A stretch of DNA of 50,092 bases from Acidobacteria subdivision 2 bacterium RH1 MAG20 (GTDB lineage: Bacteria > Acidobacteriota > Terriglobia > Terriglobales > Acidobacteriaceae). Positions 1 to 8,643 of this stretch are shown here, piece by piece. The translations under genes were made by a program, and so were the position numbers. Positions within the stretch are counted from its first letter, which is position 1; each line of letters begins with the position of its first letter. The notes beneath the pieces are model-generated. The model made no database searches and was not told where the DNA came from. It worked only from the letters and a program-made list of their open reading frames with translations. Where the stretch lies: contig NFUO01000515.1 of assembly GCA_002197545.1 (NCBI GenBank), forward strand, positions 1-50,092, read 5' to 3'.

Positions 1-324
1 ATTCTGCCGCCACCCATGCCGCTCTCGCCCTTTGTCCTCGCCGCCGGCGCGCTGAAGATGTCGAAGAGAAGGTTTCTCACCATCTTCACCCTGAGCCGCG
101 GCGCACGCCACGCATTCACCGTGTGGCTCGGCATCTACTACGGCAGGCACGTTCTCCACCTCTGGAACCTTTTTTCCGCCAAGTGGGCCACCACTATCCT
201 TATCGTCCTATGGGCTGGCATCATCATCAGTTGTGCCATCGCCTTCTGGAAGCTCTACAAAACCTCCAAAGCCGTCGGCGCCCATCCCGCCAGCCTTATC
301 GACCGCCCCAACACCACCACCTGA
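1..324 (+). CDS. VTT/SNARE-associated (DedA-like) membrane protein, C-terminal part
   Basis: The reading frame is open from base 1, so the gene starts upstream of the window; the first ATG at 16 lies inside it. The visible part begins ILPPPMPLSPFVLAAGALKM, a Pro-rich turn followed by a small-residue segment typical of VTT-domain (DedA/YqaA-like) integral membrane proteins. A GARHAFTVWLGIYYG segment and one strong C-terminal membrane helix (about residues 65-82, ATTILIVLWAGIIISCAIAF) follow, then a short polar tail. VTT proteins act in the inner membrane in lipid or solute movement; the substrate here cannot be told. It ends 16 bases from the convergent fabH stop. The family call rests on a short fragment. 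Confidence 0.65.
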   Translation: MLPPPMPLSPFVLAAGALKMSKRRFLTIFTLSRGARHAFTVWLGIYYGRHVLHLWNLFSAKWATTILIVLWAGIIISCAIAFWKLYKTSKAVGAHPASLIDRPNTTT

Positions 325-340
325 ATCAGCCGCGTTGCGC

Positions 341-1363
341 TCACATCTCCCACTGCAACAGAGTGGCTCCTACTGTAAACCCAGCGCCAACACTTGCCAG
401 CAGCACAAGATCGCCCTTCTTCAGCCGCCCTTCCTCCAGCGCTGTCTGCATGGCTATAGGGATCGTGCCTGCTGTCGTATTCCCGTACCGGTCGATATTG
501 ATCACAACGCACTCTTCCGGCATCCCCAGCCGCTCCGCCGTCGACAGAATAATCCGCTTATTTGCCTGGTGAGGAATGAAGCAGCTCAGGTCCTTGCCCG
601 TCACGCCATTCCGAGTCAGCACCGTCTCCGCTGCCTCTGCCATCTTCCGCACGGCGAACTTGTACACCGCCTGCCCGTCCTGGTGCACAAAATGCATCTT
701 CGCCGCCACCGTCTCGGCCGTCGATGGATGCAGACTGCCGCCACCCGGCATATTCAGCGCCGTTGCACCCGACCCGTCGACCTCATGCCAGTAGTCGACC
801 AGCCCAACCTCTCCTTCATCGCAAGGCTCCAGCAGAACTGCTCCGGCCCCATCGCCAAAGATCACGCATGTAGCTCGGTCGGTATAGTCGATGATCGAGC
901 TCATCACATCCGCTCCAATCACCAGCACCTTCTTGTGCATTCCGCTTTCGATCAGCTTCGCTCCCACCTGCAACGCATAGGGAAAGCCCGAACACGCCGC
1001 CGAAAGATCGAATCCCCACGCGCCCTTTGCCCCCAGCTTGTCCTGTACCAGACAGGCTGTCGCCGGAAAGAACATATCCGGCGTCACGGTAGCGACAATA
1101 ATCACTTCAACCTCGCTGGCTTCAATGCCACGAGCCGTTAGGCAGCGCTTCGCCGCCTCTACCGCCAGGTCGCTGGTTCCCACGCCCTGATCCACAATAT
1201 GCCGCTCACGAATCCCCGTGCGCTCCACGATCCACTGGTCATTCGTCGCCACCATCTTTTCGAGATCGGCATTGGTCAATAACCGTGGCGGAACATAAGC
1301 ACCCACCGAACTGATCTTCGCTCTGACTCGCGCCTGCGGCTTCAACGTCAAACTCAAATTCAT
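341..1363 (-). CDS. fabH: 3-oxoacyl-ACP synthase III (KAS III, FabH)
   Basis: FabH condenses acetyl-CoA (or branched acyl-CoA) with malonyl-ACP to start fatty acid synthesis in the cytoplasm. The thiolase-fold triad is visible: catalytic Cys about residue 124 in LSAACSGF, His in [11 protein letters not shown], and Asn in [15 protein letters not shown]. The N-terminal [13 protein letters not shown] and [15 protein letters not shown] motifs are also typical, and about 340 residues is near the normal length. The start is ATG 1363, with an in-frame GTG one codon upstream inside GAGGTG; the ribosome-binding site is very close to either. plsX, its frequent partner, is not adjacent. The SRP RNA gene lies upstream on the same strand. 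Family assignment is very secure; primer preference cannot be read from sequence. Confidence 0.97.
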   Translation of the reverse strand: MNLSLTLKPQARVRAKISSVGAYVPPRLLTNADLEKMVATNDQWIVERTGIRERHIVDQGVGTSDLAVEAAKRCLTARGIEASEVEVIIVATVTPDMFFPATACLVQDKLGAKGAWGFDLSAACSGFPYALQVGAKLIESGMHKKVLVIGADVMSSIIDYTDRATCVIFGDGAGAVLLEPCDEGEVGLVDYWHEVDGSGATALNMPGGGSLHPSTAETVAAKMHFVHQDGQAVYKFAVRKMAEAAETVLTRNGVTGKDLSCFIPHQANKRIILSTAERLGMPEECVVINIDRYGNTTAGTIPIAMQTALEEGRLKKGDLVLLASVGAGFTVGATLLQWEM

Positions 1364-1546
1364 CACCTCGTCGACAACTCAACCAGAATACAAAACTATT
1401 ACAGATCACCACTCTCTGCGTGAGTCTTTCCATCTAAAGCCGCTAACCCTATCGCTGTAAGACACACCATCGACCGTCACAGACGCGACTCTCCCATATT
1501 TCATCATCCAAACTTTAAAATTTTCAGAGGGGGAGAAGAGAGAAAA

Positions 1547-1646
1547 GTGTACCGGGCGACCCACTGCGCCCATACTAGCCCGTTACCGTTGCTTCCTTCC
1601 GGACCTGGCGGGGTTGGCGGGATTACGTCGCGTAGGACCCGGCACA
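1547..1646 (-). ncRNA. ffs: Bacterial small signal recognition particle RNA (4.5S type)
   Basis: On the minus strand the conserved apical domain of SRP RNA is present: CCAGGTCCGGAAGGAAGCAA, the asymmetric loop plus GGAA-type tetraloop region that binds Ffh. The ends pair: GTGCCGGG (1645-1638) with CCCGGTAC (1556-1549), giving a rod of about 97 nt, the size of the small bacterial SRP RNA without an Alu domain. The RNA works with Ffh and FtsY in co-translational membrane targeting. It sits alone in the 420-bp gap between fabH and the DUF4239-like gene. Exact ends are inferred from the terminal helix. Confidence 0.93.
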
Positions 1647-1783
1647 ACACTATCCTAACATCGTCGGACCCCACCCTAAAATCATCAGCAATACTGCCTC
1701 GCCTGCCTGCCATCTCATATTCACCAAGTCTCTTTTAATCCTCCCAACGAGCCGGACAATTTGCTATCGTCACCTCAACAACC

Positions 1784-2518
1784 ATGATCTTCCCACCTGC
1801 CCTCGCCTTTCTCCTCTTCCCCGCCATGCTCATCCTTCTTGAGCTTGGCCGTCGCTTTCGTCTCAGCCGCAAAGGTCCTGTCCAAAGCAACGCCGTCGAA
1901 GGCGCAGTCTTTGCCCTCTTCGGTCTCCTGCTGGCCTTCACCTTCTCCGGAGCAGTCACCCGCTACGACGCGCATCGTCAACTGCTCACTGAGGAGACCA
2001 ACGACATCGGCACCGCCTACCTCCGCCTCGATCTCCTTCCTCCGCAGACCCAGCCCGCTCTGCGCCAGCTCTTCCGCAACTACACCACCTCACGACTCCA
2101 TCTCTTCGAAGCTGTAAGCGAAGAGGTCTCCCCCGAAAGCCAGCGCCTCCAGCGCGAGATCTGGCGCCAATCCATCGCCGCCGCATCTGCTCCCGGAGCC
2201 AACGTGGACGCAGCCAAACTCCTCCTCCCCGCGCTTAACAACATGATCGACATCACTGCCACTCGCCAGAATGCATTCGACATGCATCCTCCCGAAGTCG
2301 TCTTCCTGCTTCTCTTTGCCTTCAGCCTTGGCTGTGCTTTCCTTGCCGGCTATGGCATGACGGCCACCCCGCGAAACTGGCTTTACATCCTGGCGCTCGC
2401 CGCCGCTGTCACGCTCACCATCTACGCCACTCTCGAGATCGAGTTCCCCCGCCAGGGCCTTCTCCGTCTCACCAGCACCGACAGCACCCTCATTGATCTC
2501 CGCAACTCCATGAACTAA
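1784..2518 (+). CDS. DUF4239-like (bestrophin-like) membrane protein
   Basis: This 244-residue integral membrane protein has two N-terminal helices (about residues 3-20 and 40-57), a long soluble middle section, and two C-terminal helices (about 173-190 and 203-218). The stretch AFTFSGAVTRYDAHRQLLTEETNDIGTAYLR (given here only as a region, residues about 50-80) and the following LDLLPPQ match the pattern of DUF4239 proteins: helix, arginine/tyrosine-rich turn, then EANxIGTAYLR. Function of that family is not established; a distant similarity to bestrophin channels has been proposed. It precedes the FUSC-like gene by 35 bp on the same strand, so the two may be cotranscribed. Family call is from motif pattern only. 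Confidence 0.75.
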   Translation: MIFPPALAFLLFPAMLILLELGRRFRLSRKGPVQSNAVEGAVFALFGLLLAFTFSGAVTRYDAHRQLLTEETNDIGTAYLRLDLLPPQTQPALRQLFRNYTTSRLHLFEAVSEEVSPESQRLQREIWRQSIAAASAPGANVDAAKLLLPALNNMIDITATRQNAFDMHPPEVVFLLLFAFSLGCAFLAGYGMTATPRNWLYILALAAAVTLTIYATLEIEFPRQGLLRLTSTDSTLIDLRNSMN

Positions 2519-2553
2519 TATCCCGACCAATCAGGCATCCTAAACAAACAAGA

Positions 2554-3693
2554 ATGCCGACGACCTCAAATCCACCCGCGCCAGCCCGACACGGCTACCT
2601 CGCCGACATCTATACCTTCGACTGGAAGCAGCTCTCCTTCCGCACTCCGCTCATCGGCACTATCGCCATCGGCCTCTGTCTCTTCGCCGGAGTCATCCTC
2701 GGCCATCCCTCCGCTGGCCTCATCGCCGGTGGCGGGGCCTTCACCATCGGCTTCGGAGTCAATCAGCGCATCGCCGACTCCCGCCTCTGGCCCATGATCG
2801 CCGCCACCGGCGCGATGTTCGTCTCTACCCTCATCGGCATGCTCGCCGGACACCGCGGCCTCACCCTCGTCCTCGCCGCAGCCATCTGGGGATTCACCTA
2901 CGGCATCCTTACCGCACGCGCAGCGGGCATCAGTTGGGTCGGCCAGCAATCAGCCATCACCCTCTTCGTAGCCTCCGCCTTTCCGGCTAACTTTCGCGCC
3001 GCGCTACTCCGCGCACTACTCATCTGCGGTGGAGGAGCGCTGCAAATTCTCATCACCAGCCTCTGCCTCCGCCTGCTCCCCGAACTCGCCGCCAATCTCC
3101 GCGCCATCCCCCAAACCGGCAGCGAAAAACTAGGCTACCTTCTAAGCAGTGACTTCGCCCGCTATCGGGCCTTCCTGCGCCTCCGTGCCATCCCGGCAAC
3201 CCTCCTCCAAATCCCCACCTTTCCTTTCGCCATTCGCATGTCCCTCACCGTAGCCATCGCCGCAGAGATCTATCGTCACCTCGGCATCCAGAGTGGCTAC
3301 TGGATCCCGATGACCGCTCTTCTCGTTCAGAAACCAGCCTTCTCCGAGACCTTCTCCCGCGCCTTCCTCCGCGTCGGCGGAACCCTCGCCGGAGCCGTCG
3401 TCTCTACTGTCTTTCTTGTTCATATCCGCCCAGACCCTCTTTGCCTCGCCGCCCTCACCACCTTCTTTGCTCTCTGGTCCTACGCCACCAACACCGTCAA
3501 CTACGGTCTCTACACGGCCTTCCTCACCTCTTACATCGTCTTCCTGCTCTCGCTCAACACTCTGCCCGGCCCTGTCATCGCTCACCGTCGCGCACTCTGC
3601 ACCATTGCCGGCGGCCTCATCGCGCTCATCATCCACATCGACGCCATCCGTCGGCTTCGCAATCGCCAACGCGCCACCACACTACCCACATAA
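2554..3693 (+). CDS. FUSC-family (fusaric acid resistance-like) membrane transporter
   Basis: The protein has 379 residues in two similar halves. The first has about six hydrophobic helices (residues 35-180) and the second again about six (220-360), separated by a polar linker. The second half contains RMSLTVAIAAEIYRHLGIQSGYWIPMTALLVQKPAFSET, the FUSC/aromatic acid exporter signature with a YW.P.T..LV..P pattern (about residues 228-266, motif GYWIPMTALLVQKP). FUSC proteins form inner-membrane efflux components for aromatic or aryl carboxylic acids. No membrane fusion protein or outer membrane partner is nearby, so the substrate is unknown. It lies 35 bp after the DUF4239-like gene, probably in one transcript. 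Confidence 0.8.
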   Translation: MPTTSNPPAPARHGYLADIYTFDWKQLSFRTPLIGTIAIGLCLFAGVILGHPSAGLIAGGGAFTIGFGVNQRIADSRLWPMIAATGAMFVSTLIGMLAGHRGLTLVLAAAIWGFTYGILTARAAGISWVGQQSAITLFVASAFPANFRAALLRALLICGGGALQILITSLCLRLLPELAANLRAIPQTGSEKLGYLLSSDFARYRAFLRLRAIPATLLQIPTFPFAIRMSLTVAIAAEIYRHLGIQSGYWIPMTALLVQKPAFSETFSRAFLRVGGTLAGAVVSTVFLVHIRPDPLCLAALTTFFALWSYATNTVNYGLYTAFLTSYIVFLLSLNTLPGPVIAHRRALCTIAGGLIALIIHIDAIRRLRNRQRATTLPT

Positions 3694-4027
3694 ATCCCCC
3701 CAGAGGCGGTTGGAGGGTCTTTTCTCTCCATCACCAGCCAATGTTGGAAGTGAGAGTCGCACGTCACTTGGAGGCGAACGCTGCGTTACGAATAGCTTCT
3801 GTCGCCGGCTCAAAAGGGACGTTTAAGTTGCAGTTTTTTGCACTCTCTCTTTGCATAAAAAATGGGCTTTCCTCTCTCCTGAAAACTGAAATGCACGGGC
3901 TGGTATGGCCTTTACAGCACATTGCAAACATGCATTCTTTTGCACCATCGAGGGTAAAACACTTCACCAAAAACAATTTGGCCCTATCTGCATCTATTGA
4001 CAGAGATTCACTTAGGAGAATACCCAC
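3694..4027. other. Intergenic region upstream of the PEP-CTERM gene
   Basis: This 334-bp stretch has lower GC than its flanks and I see no convincing gene or RNA in it. A good Shine-Dalgarno AGGAG lies at 4014-4018, nine bases before the TTG start of the PEP-CTERM gene. A TTGACA at 3999-4004 is too close to the start codon to be a usual -35 box for that gene. An open frame on the minus strand (3764-4027) has no recognisable features. Confidence 0.5.
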
Positions 4028-4585
4028 TTGCGTAAGCTTCTCTCTTCACTCGCAGTTCTGGCCGCACTCGTTGCGGTCCCTTCCGCTCTTCATGCAACTC
4101 CGATCACCGGTCAGTTCTCCATCACCGGCGCATCAGTTACAGATAACGGATCGTCCCTTACCTTTGTGCCCGACTCGATCGCCGTAGGCGCGGCAAATAC
4201 ACTCTCTGGCTCATTCACATCGCTTCTCTCCGCAGGCGAGGCTGGCACCATCACCTCGAGCTTCAACTACAGTCCCTACACTGCCGGCAGCGGAGTCATC
4301 ACGCTGACGAACACAGATGGAACGACGCTCACCTACACCCTCAATACCCTTACCGAGCAGAGCCTCAGCAACTACACATTATTCACAGGCAGCGGCATCC
4401 TCTCCACCAATGCCGCCGGCTACGACAACACCGAAGCCAACCTGTATTTCTCAACCCAGGGCAACGGAACGGTGACGTTCTCGGCAACGACCTCGGCCTC
4501 TCCCGTTCCTGAACCTTCCACGCTGGCGCTCCTCGGCACTGGCCTGGTCGGCCTAGCTGGAATCGTCAAGCGCAGCCTGGCATAG
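4028..4585 (+). CDS. PEP-CTERM sorting-domain exported protein
   Basis: This is a 185-residue exported protein. The N-terminus MRKLLSSLAVLAALVAVPSA followed by LHATP is a Sec signal peptide, cleaved after about residue 24. The C-terminus has the tripartite PEP-CTERM signal: VPEPSTLALLGTGLVGLAG, then a hydrophobic segment and a basic KRS tail. Such proteins are processed by exosortase and usually end up in the extracellular matrix or exopolysaccharide; no exosortase gene is in this window. The mature part is rich in Thr, Ser, Gly and Asn and looks like a beta-rich secreted protein with no known domain. The start is TTG with AGGAG nine bases upstream; no better start preserves the signal peptide. 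A stem-loop follows the gene. Confidence 0.9.
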   Translation: MRKLLSSLAVLAALVAVPSALHATPITGQFSITGASVTDNGSSLTFVPDSIAVGAANTLSGSFTSLLSAGEAGTITSSFNYSPYTAGSGVITLTNTDGTTLTYTLNTLTEQSLSNYTLFTGSGILSTNAAGYDNTEANLYFSTQGNGTVTFSATTSASPVPEPSTLALLGTGLVGLAGIVKRSLA

Positions 4586-4622
4586 TTGTTTCAACGTCGT
4601 GGTTCCGACTATGAGACATCTT

Positions 4623-4666
4623 GAGCGAAGGAAGCCGGTTAGAAGATCAACCCGCCTCCTTCGCTC
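4623..4666 (+). terminator. Stem-loop after the PEP-CTERM gene, probable terminator
   Basis: The arms GAGCGAAGGA-GC-GGTT (4623-4640) and AACC-GC-TCCTTCGCTC (4649-4666) pair with only two mismatches and an 8-base loop. The downstream sequence is ACAGTCTTTAAAG, so the U-tract is poor; termination efficiency is uncertain. Confidence 0.55.
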
Positions 4667-4735
4667 ACAGTCTTTAAAGTCTCTGGCAACCCGTTCGAAA
4701 ACCAGGCCGCAAGCGGGAAATCCCAAGAAAATCGC

Positions 4736-4741
4736 TATAAT
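4736..4741 (+). promoter_or_regulatory. TATAAT box directly before rimO
   Basis: A perfect TATAAT ends nine bases before the GTG start of rimO. Transcription would then begin about 4748, leaving almost no leader. No good -35 hexamer is seen 17 bp upstream (GCGGGA), so this is only a candidate. Confidence 0.4.
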
Positions 4742-4750
4742 TAGGAGTCT

Positions 4751-6340
4751 GTGACTCCCCCCGCCATCCTCGAAGAGCTGACTCAGTCAGCGTCCGCGAA
4801 ACCCCGGCCAAAAATCGGTTTCGTCTCCCTCGGCTGTCCTAAAAACCTGGTCGACTCCGAGGTCATGATGGGCATGCTCCACCAGGCTGGAGGCGAGCTA
4901 ACCCCCCAAGCCGAAGATGCCGAAATCCTGGTCGTCAACACCTGTAGCTTCATCGATTCAGCCAAGCAGGAATCGGTCAACACCATTCTTGAGATGGTGC
5001 ATCACAAGCAGGCCAATGGCGGCCGCGCCCAGCGCCTCATCGTTGCAGGCTGCCTCGTCGAGCGCTACCGCGACGAGATTCAGAAGAACATCCCCGAAGT
5101 AGACGCTGTCATAGGCACAGGCGAGCTCGAAGCCATCCTCGCGGCCGCTGGGCTTACTGCCACAGGCCATGCCAATAACTCTCCCTTCCAGATCCTCACG
5201 CAGGCCCAGATCGACCGCGCCCCCAGTGCCGTCCACCAGCACAGCCGCCCCGAGGCGTCCGCTCCTCAACTCCAGATCGAGCAAGGCCATCTTGCCTCCC
5301 GCCCTGAAGGCGACCTCCGCGAGCAGCAGGGCCGCTTCTCCCGCGCCACATGGGATGGAGCCACTGCCGCGCTCCCCGAATATCTCTACAGCGACACGAC
5401 CCCCAGAATCCTGACGACGCCAAAGGCGTCGTCCTATATTAAGATCGCCGAAGGCTGCGATCACCCTTGCGGCTTCTGCATCATCCCGCAGCTCCGCGGC
5501 AAGTTCCGCTCCCGCCGCATGTCGTCCATCATCACCGAGGCGGAAAACCTCATCGCCCAGGGCGTCCGCGAGATCACCCTCATCGGACAGGACACCACCT
5601 GCTACGGCGAAGACCTCGGCATCAAGGACGGCCTTAGCCAGCTCCTCGCAGCCCTCGCTGTCCTCCCCGGCCTCCGCTGGCTGCGCTTCCTCTACGCCTA
5701 CCCCAACAAGGTCACCACGAGCCTGCTCGAGACCATCGCCCGCCACGACAACATCGCCAAGTACCTCGACGTCCCCCTCCAGCACGCCAGCCCCTCCGTG
5801 CTCAAGCGCATGAAGCGCGGCGGAACCCCCGAGGTCTTCCTCAAGCTCATCGAGAAGGCGCGCAGCATCGTCCCCGGCATCGTCCTCCGGACGTCTTTCA
5901 TTGTGGGGTTCCCCGGGGAGACCGAAGAAGATTACAAGCAGCTCGAAGCCTTCATCACCGCCGCCCAGATCGACTGGCTCGGCGTCTTCACCTACTCCGA
6001 CGAAGAGGGCGCAGCCGCCTTCGAACTGGCCTCTGAACTCAAAGTCCCCAAACGCACCATCGAGTCTCGCCGTCGCAAGCTGATGACGCTTCAGCAAAAG
6101 ATCAGCGCCAGGTCCAAATCAAAATGGATTGGCCGCGAGATCGATTTATTAGTCGAAGGCCCCAGCGAAGAGACCGACCTGCTGTGGGAAGGCCGCACCC
6201 CGCTGCACGCCCCCGAGATCGACGGCAAGGTCTTCATCAACGACTTCGGCCCCAACGAAGCGCTTGTCCCTGGAACCTTCTACCGCGCCGAAATTACTGA
6301 ATCCCACGACTACGACGTAGTCGCCCGTATCCTCGAATAA
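4751..6340 (+). CDS. rimO: Ribosomal protein uS12 (S12) methylthiotransferase RimO
   Basis: RimO is a radical-SAM enzyme that methylthiolates the conserved aspartate of ribosomal protein S12, using two [4Fe-4S] clusters. The UPF0004 domain holds Cys29 (SLGCPKN), Cys65 (VVNTCSF) and Cys101 (VAGCLVERY). The radical-SAM CxxxCxxC is EGCDHPCGFCIIPQ at Cys236/240/243. A TRAM-like domain occupies about residues 460-529. At 529 residues it is longer than the usual roughly 440; the extra 60-70 residues lie between the two domains (about 140-215) and are Gln/Arg/Ala-rich. The start is GTG: an in-frame TAG at 4742 excludes an upstream start, and no ATG occurs before the SLGC motif. AGGAG is only three bases away. 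Confidence 0.96.
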   Translation: MTPPAILEELTQSASAKPRPKIGFVSLGCPKNLVDSEVMMGMLHQAGGELTPQAEDAEILVVNTCSFIDSAKQESVNTILEMVHHKQANGGRAQRLIVAGCLVERYRDEIQKNIPEVDAVIGTGELEAILAAAGLTATGHANNSPFQILTQAQIDRAPSAVHQHSRPEASAPQLQIEQGHLASRPEGDLREQQGRFSRATWDGATAALPEYLYSDTTPRILTTPKASSYIKIAEGCDHPCGFCIIPQLRGKFRSRRMSSIITEAENLIAQGVREITLIGQDTTCYGEDLGIKDGLSQLLAALAVLPGLRWLRFLYAYPNKVTTSLLETIARHDNIAKYLDVPLQHASPSVLKRMKRGGTPEVFLKLIEKARSIVPGIVLRTSFIVGFPGETEEDYKQLEAFITAAQIDWLGVFTYSDEEGAAAFELASELKVPKRTIESRRRKLMTLQQKISARSKSKWIGREIDLLVEGPSEETDLLWEGRTPLHAPEIDGKVFINDFGPNEALVPGTFYRAEITESHDYDVVARILE

Positions 6341-6392
6341 CAATTACATCCTGTCCCGGAATGCGCGATCCCCAGAATACATCTGGCGGCCA

Positions 6393-7673
6393 TCAAGGCT
6401 GTTGGAACTGAGCTTCTCGTGCGCTTGCGAGAGCGCGTTTAAGAAGCAAGCCACGCTCGCGAGCGTTGCGAGTAAGCGAAGCTGCTCGTTCAAACTCTGT
6501 ACGGGCTTCAGCGAAGCGCCCAAGCCTGTAGAGAAGGTCGCCTCGCACGCTAGGTAACAGGTGATAGTTCTGCAGCAATGGTTCGGAGGTTAGCGCATCG
6601 ATCAGCTCGATGCCCGCCTGTGGCCCGAATGCCATTGCGACTGCAACTGCGCGATTCAGCTCTACCACCGGCGAAGGCGCAAGCTGGGCCAGATCTGCAT
6701 AAAGCGTCACGATGTGGGCCCAATCCGTCTCCGGCGGAGTACGCGCCCGGGCATGGCAGGCTGCAATCTCAGCCTGCAACACGTAGGTACCACGCGCCCC
6801 GCTGGTCTTTGCGGCACGCTCAAGTGCAACGAAGCCACGGCGAATGAGTAGCTGGTCCCAATGGGCGCGATTTTGATCGAACAGCAGAATAGGTTCCCCT
6901 GAAGCGCCGATGCGGGCCCTTGAGCGCGATGCCTGAATCTCCATCAACGCAATCAGACCATACACTTCGGGCTCCTCAGAAACGAGTTCGGCCAGGATAC
7001 GTCCCAGCCGCAGCGCATCCTCACAGAGCGAAGGCCGTATCAGGTCGTCGCCTGCGGTCGCCGAGTAGCCCTCGTTGAAGATCAGGTAGATGACCTCAAG
7101 CACCGATGAGAGCCGTGCCGCCAACTCGTCCCCCCGAGGGACCTCAAAGGGAATGTGCTTTTCGGCGAGCGTGCGCTTGGCGCGGACGATTCGCTGCGCG
7201 ATGGTCGACTCTGAAACGAGGAATGCCCGCGCAATCTCCTCGGTCGTGAGGCCCCCGAGAAGACGAAGCGTGAGAGCGGTGCGCGCCTCCGTCGAAAGCA
7301 CTGGATGACACGAGATAAATACCAGGCGTAGCAGGTCGTCGCCGATGGGGTCGTCGAGCGCGGCATTGAGGTCCGGCACGGTCAGCTCCAGTTCGGCGAC
7401 CTCGCGACCAAGCTCTTCGTGCTTGCGCGCTATGCGCGAGTTTCTCCGGAAAAGATCGATGGCGCGATGTTTGGCGGTCGCCATCAGCCACGCACCGGGG
7501 TTAGCCGGGACACCCGACTCGGGCCACTGTTCGAGAGCGGCGACCAGAGCTTCCTGTGCGAGGTCCTCGGCCATGCCTACATCGCGGACCATTCGCGTAA
7601 GACCCGCGATGACCCTAGCCGACTCGATTCTCCAGACGGCTTCGATGGCGCTATGTGAATCGGCAGCAGACAC
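6393..7673 (-). CDS. ECF RNA polymerase sigma factor, ECF42-like, with C-terminal helical domain
   Basis: This 426-residue alternative sigma factor begins with region 2 (about residues 15-85: AGLTRMVRDVGMAEDLAQEALVAAL, cited as region only; motif RDVGMAEDLAQEA) and NPGAWLMATAKHRAIDLFRR. Region 4 follows at about 130-190, with LTLRLLGGLTTEEIARAFLV and ESTIAQRIVRAKR. A long all-helical C-terminal part of about 230 residues contains YLIFNEGYSA and resembles TPR-like repeats, the layout of the ECF42 group. In that group there is no anti-sigma factor; the sigma gene is paired with a DGPF/YCII protein, as here (43 bp upstream). The C-terminal domain is thought to be needed for activity. Target promoters cannot be predicted from this window. 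Confidence 0.9.
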   Translation of the reverse strand: MSAADSHSAIEAVWRIESARVIAGLTRMVRDVGMAEDLAQEALVAALEQWPESGVPANPGAWLMATAKHRAIDLFRRNSRIARKHEELGREVAELELTVPDLNAALDDPIGDDLLRLVFISCHPVLSTEARTALTLRLLGGLTTEEIARAFLVSESTIAQRIVRAKRTLAEKHIPFEVPRGDELAARLSSVLEVIYLIFNEGYSATAGDDLIRPSLCEDALRLGRILAELVSEEPEVYGLIALMEIQASRSRARIGASGEPILLFDQNRAHWDQLLIRRGFVALERAAKTSGARGTYVLQAEIAACHARARTPPETDWAHIVTLYADLAQLAPSPVVELNRAVAVAMAFGPQAGIELIDALTSEPLLQNYHLLPSVRGDLLYRLGRFAEARTEFERAASLTRNARERGLLLKRALASAREAQFQQP

Positions 7674-7716
7674 TGCTACCGATCACACCACCTTCAATCC
7701 GCCAATGCAAGAACGG

Positions 7717-8139
7717 CTACTTGTTCTTCAACTGAGCCCGGACACGTTCTTTGTGCTTGATCTCTTCTTCGGACAGGATAGGGGCGAAGTCTTCCATCTC
7801 AAAGACGTGGCGAATCTCGATCTCTGAGTCGCTGGGCATGGGATTGGGGCAGCGCTTGACCCACTCGATCGCCTCTTCCTTTGACTTCACCTGCCAGAGC
7901 CAGAAACCCGCGATCAGTTCCTTGGTCTCGGCAAAGGGGCCGTCAACGACCGTTCGCTTCTCTCCTGAGAACTTGACGCGAGCGCCTTTTGAGCTCGCTT
8001 GCAACCCCTCACCCGCCAGCATAACGCCCGCCTTCACCAGCTCTTCGTTGAACTTCCCCATCTCGGCCAGCAGCTTCGGGTCCGGCAGGGCGCCTGCTTC
8101 CGATTCCTTTGTCGCTTTGACGATCACCATAAATCGCAT
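7717..8139 (-). CDS. DGPF (YCII-related) domain protein, partner of the ECF sigma factor
   Basis: This is a 140-residue soluble protein. MRFMVIVKATKESEAG starts the YCII-like ferredoxin fold, and VVDGPFAETKELIAGFWLW carries the DGPF motif that names the group. A charged tail (EEEIKHKERVRAQLKNK) ends it. DGPF proteins are encoded beside ECF42 sigma factors in many bacteria; their role as sensor, enzyme or sigma target is not settled. The gene lies immediately upstream of the sigma gene on the same strand (43-bp gap), so the pair is probably one operon. The spacing and order match the known pairing. An AGGAGACT ribosome-binding site precedes the ATG. Confidence 0.9.
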   Translation of the reverse strand: MRFMVIVKATKESEAGALPDPKLLAEMGKFNEELVKAGVMLAGEGLQASSKGARVKFSGEKRTVVDGPFAETKELIAGFWLWQVKSKEEAIEWVKRCPNPMPSDSEIEIRHVFEMEDFAPILSEEEIKHKERVRAQLKNK

Positions 8140-8345
8140 TGTCTGAGTCTCCTTTTGTTTCGGTTATAGGCCCGGTTACCCGACGGCTCAGGCCGTCTAA
8201 AACCGTGCTCTATTCATACATCGAACGAGAGACGCCGAAATCGACACCCCTATCCACTTTTTTCTGAATATATCTTCAACGCCAGCCACCGCTCCGAAGA
8301 GTCCGGCTACACTCCTTCGTCTAAAAATTTACAATTAGCAGTGCT

Positions 8346-8561
8346 ATGTCAAAAGCACTCTTCTGTCCCACCTGCCGCAAAGTAGTCCTCGCCACCGACG
8401 AGGACTTCCCTTTCTGCTCCGACCGCTGCCGCATCCTCGACCTTGGAAAATGGGCCAGCGGAGACTACAAAGTCTCTACTCCCATCCAGGACCCCGACGA
8501 CCTCGAAGAGCTGGCCCGTTCCAACACGCAGAATCGCCGCAACGACGAAGACACCGACTAG
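8346..8561 (+). CDS. yacG: DNA gyrase inhibitor YacG
   Basis: This is a 71-residue zinc-binding protein. FCPTCRK and FCSDRCRILDLGKWASGDYKV give the four-cysteine Zn site (CxxC and CxxxC) and the YacG-specific DLGKWASG-Y motif, and the tail is acidic. E. coli YacG binds GyrB and blocks DNA binding by gyrase; in many genomes the gene sits next to coaE or pilD, which is not the case here. Length and motifs are typical. It is transcribed away from the divergent DGPF gene across a 206-bp gap. Confidence 0.93.
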   Translation: MSKALFCPTCRKVVLATDEDFPFCSDRCRILDLGKWASGDYKVSTPIQDPDDLEELARSNTQNRRNDEDTD

Positions 8562-8643
8562 GACCGCAGTTGGTCCACGTGAAGAAAAGCCAGCCTCCGC
8601 GCTTTGATACAGTGGTCGCGCCACAGGTTCGTGGCTGGGAGTC

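Noticed and set aside
3921..3995. Sigma-54 promoter for the PEP-CTERM gene (TGGCC...TGCAT)
   Set aside because: Some PEP-CTERM genes use sigma-54, but GG and GC here are 8 bases apart instead of 10, so the -24/-12 spacing fails.
3764..4027. Open frame of 87 codons on the minus strand upstream of the PEP-CTERM gene
   Set aside because: Its composition is unlike a typical protein of the window, it has no ribosome-binding site or known motif, and its start touches the divergent gene start. It is more likely regulatory spacer.
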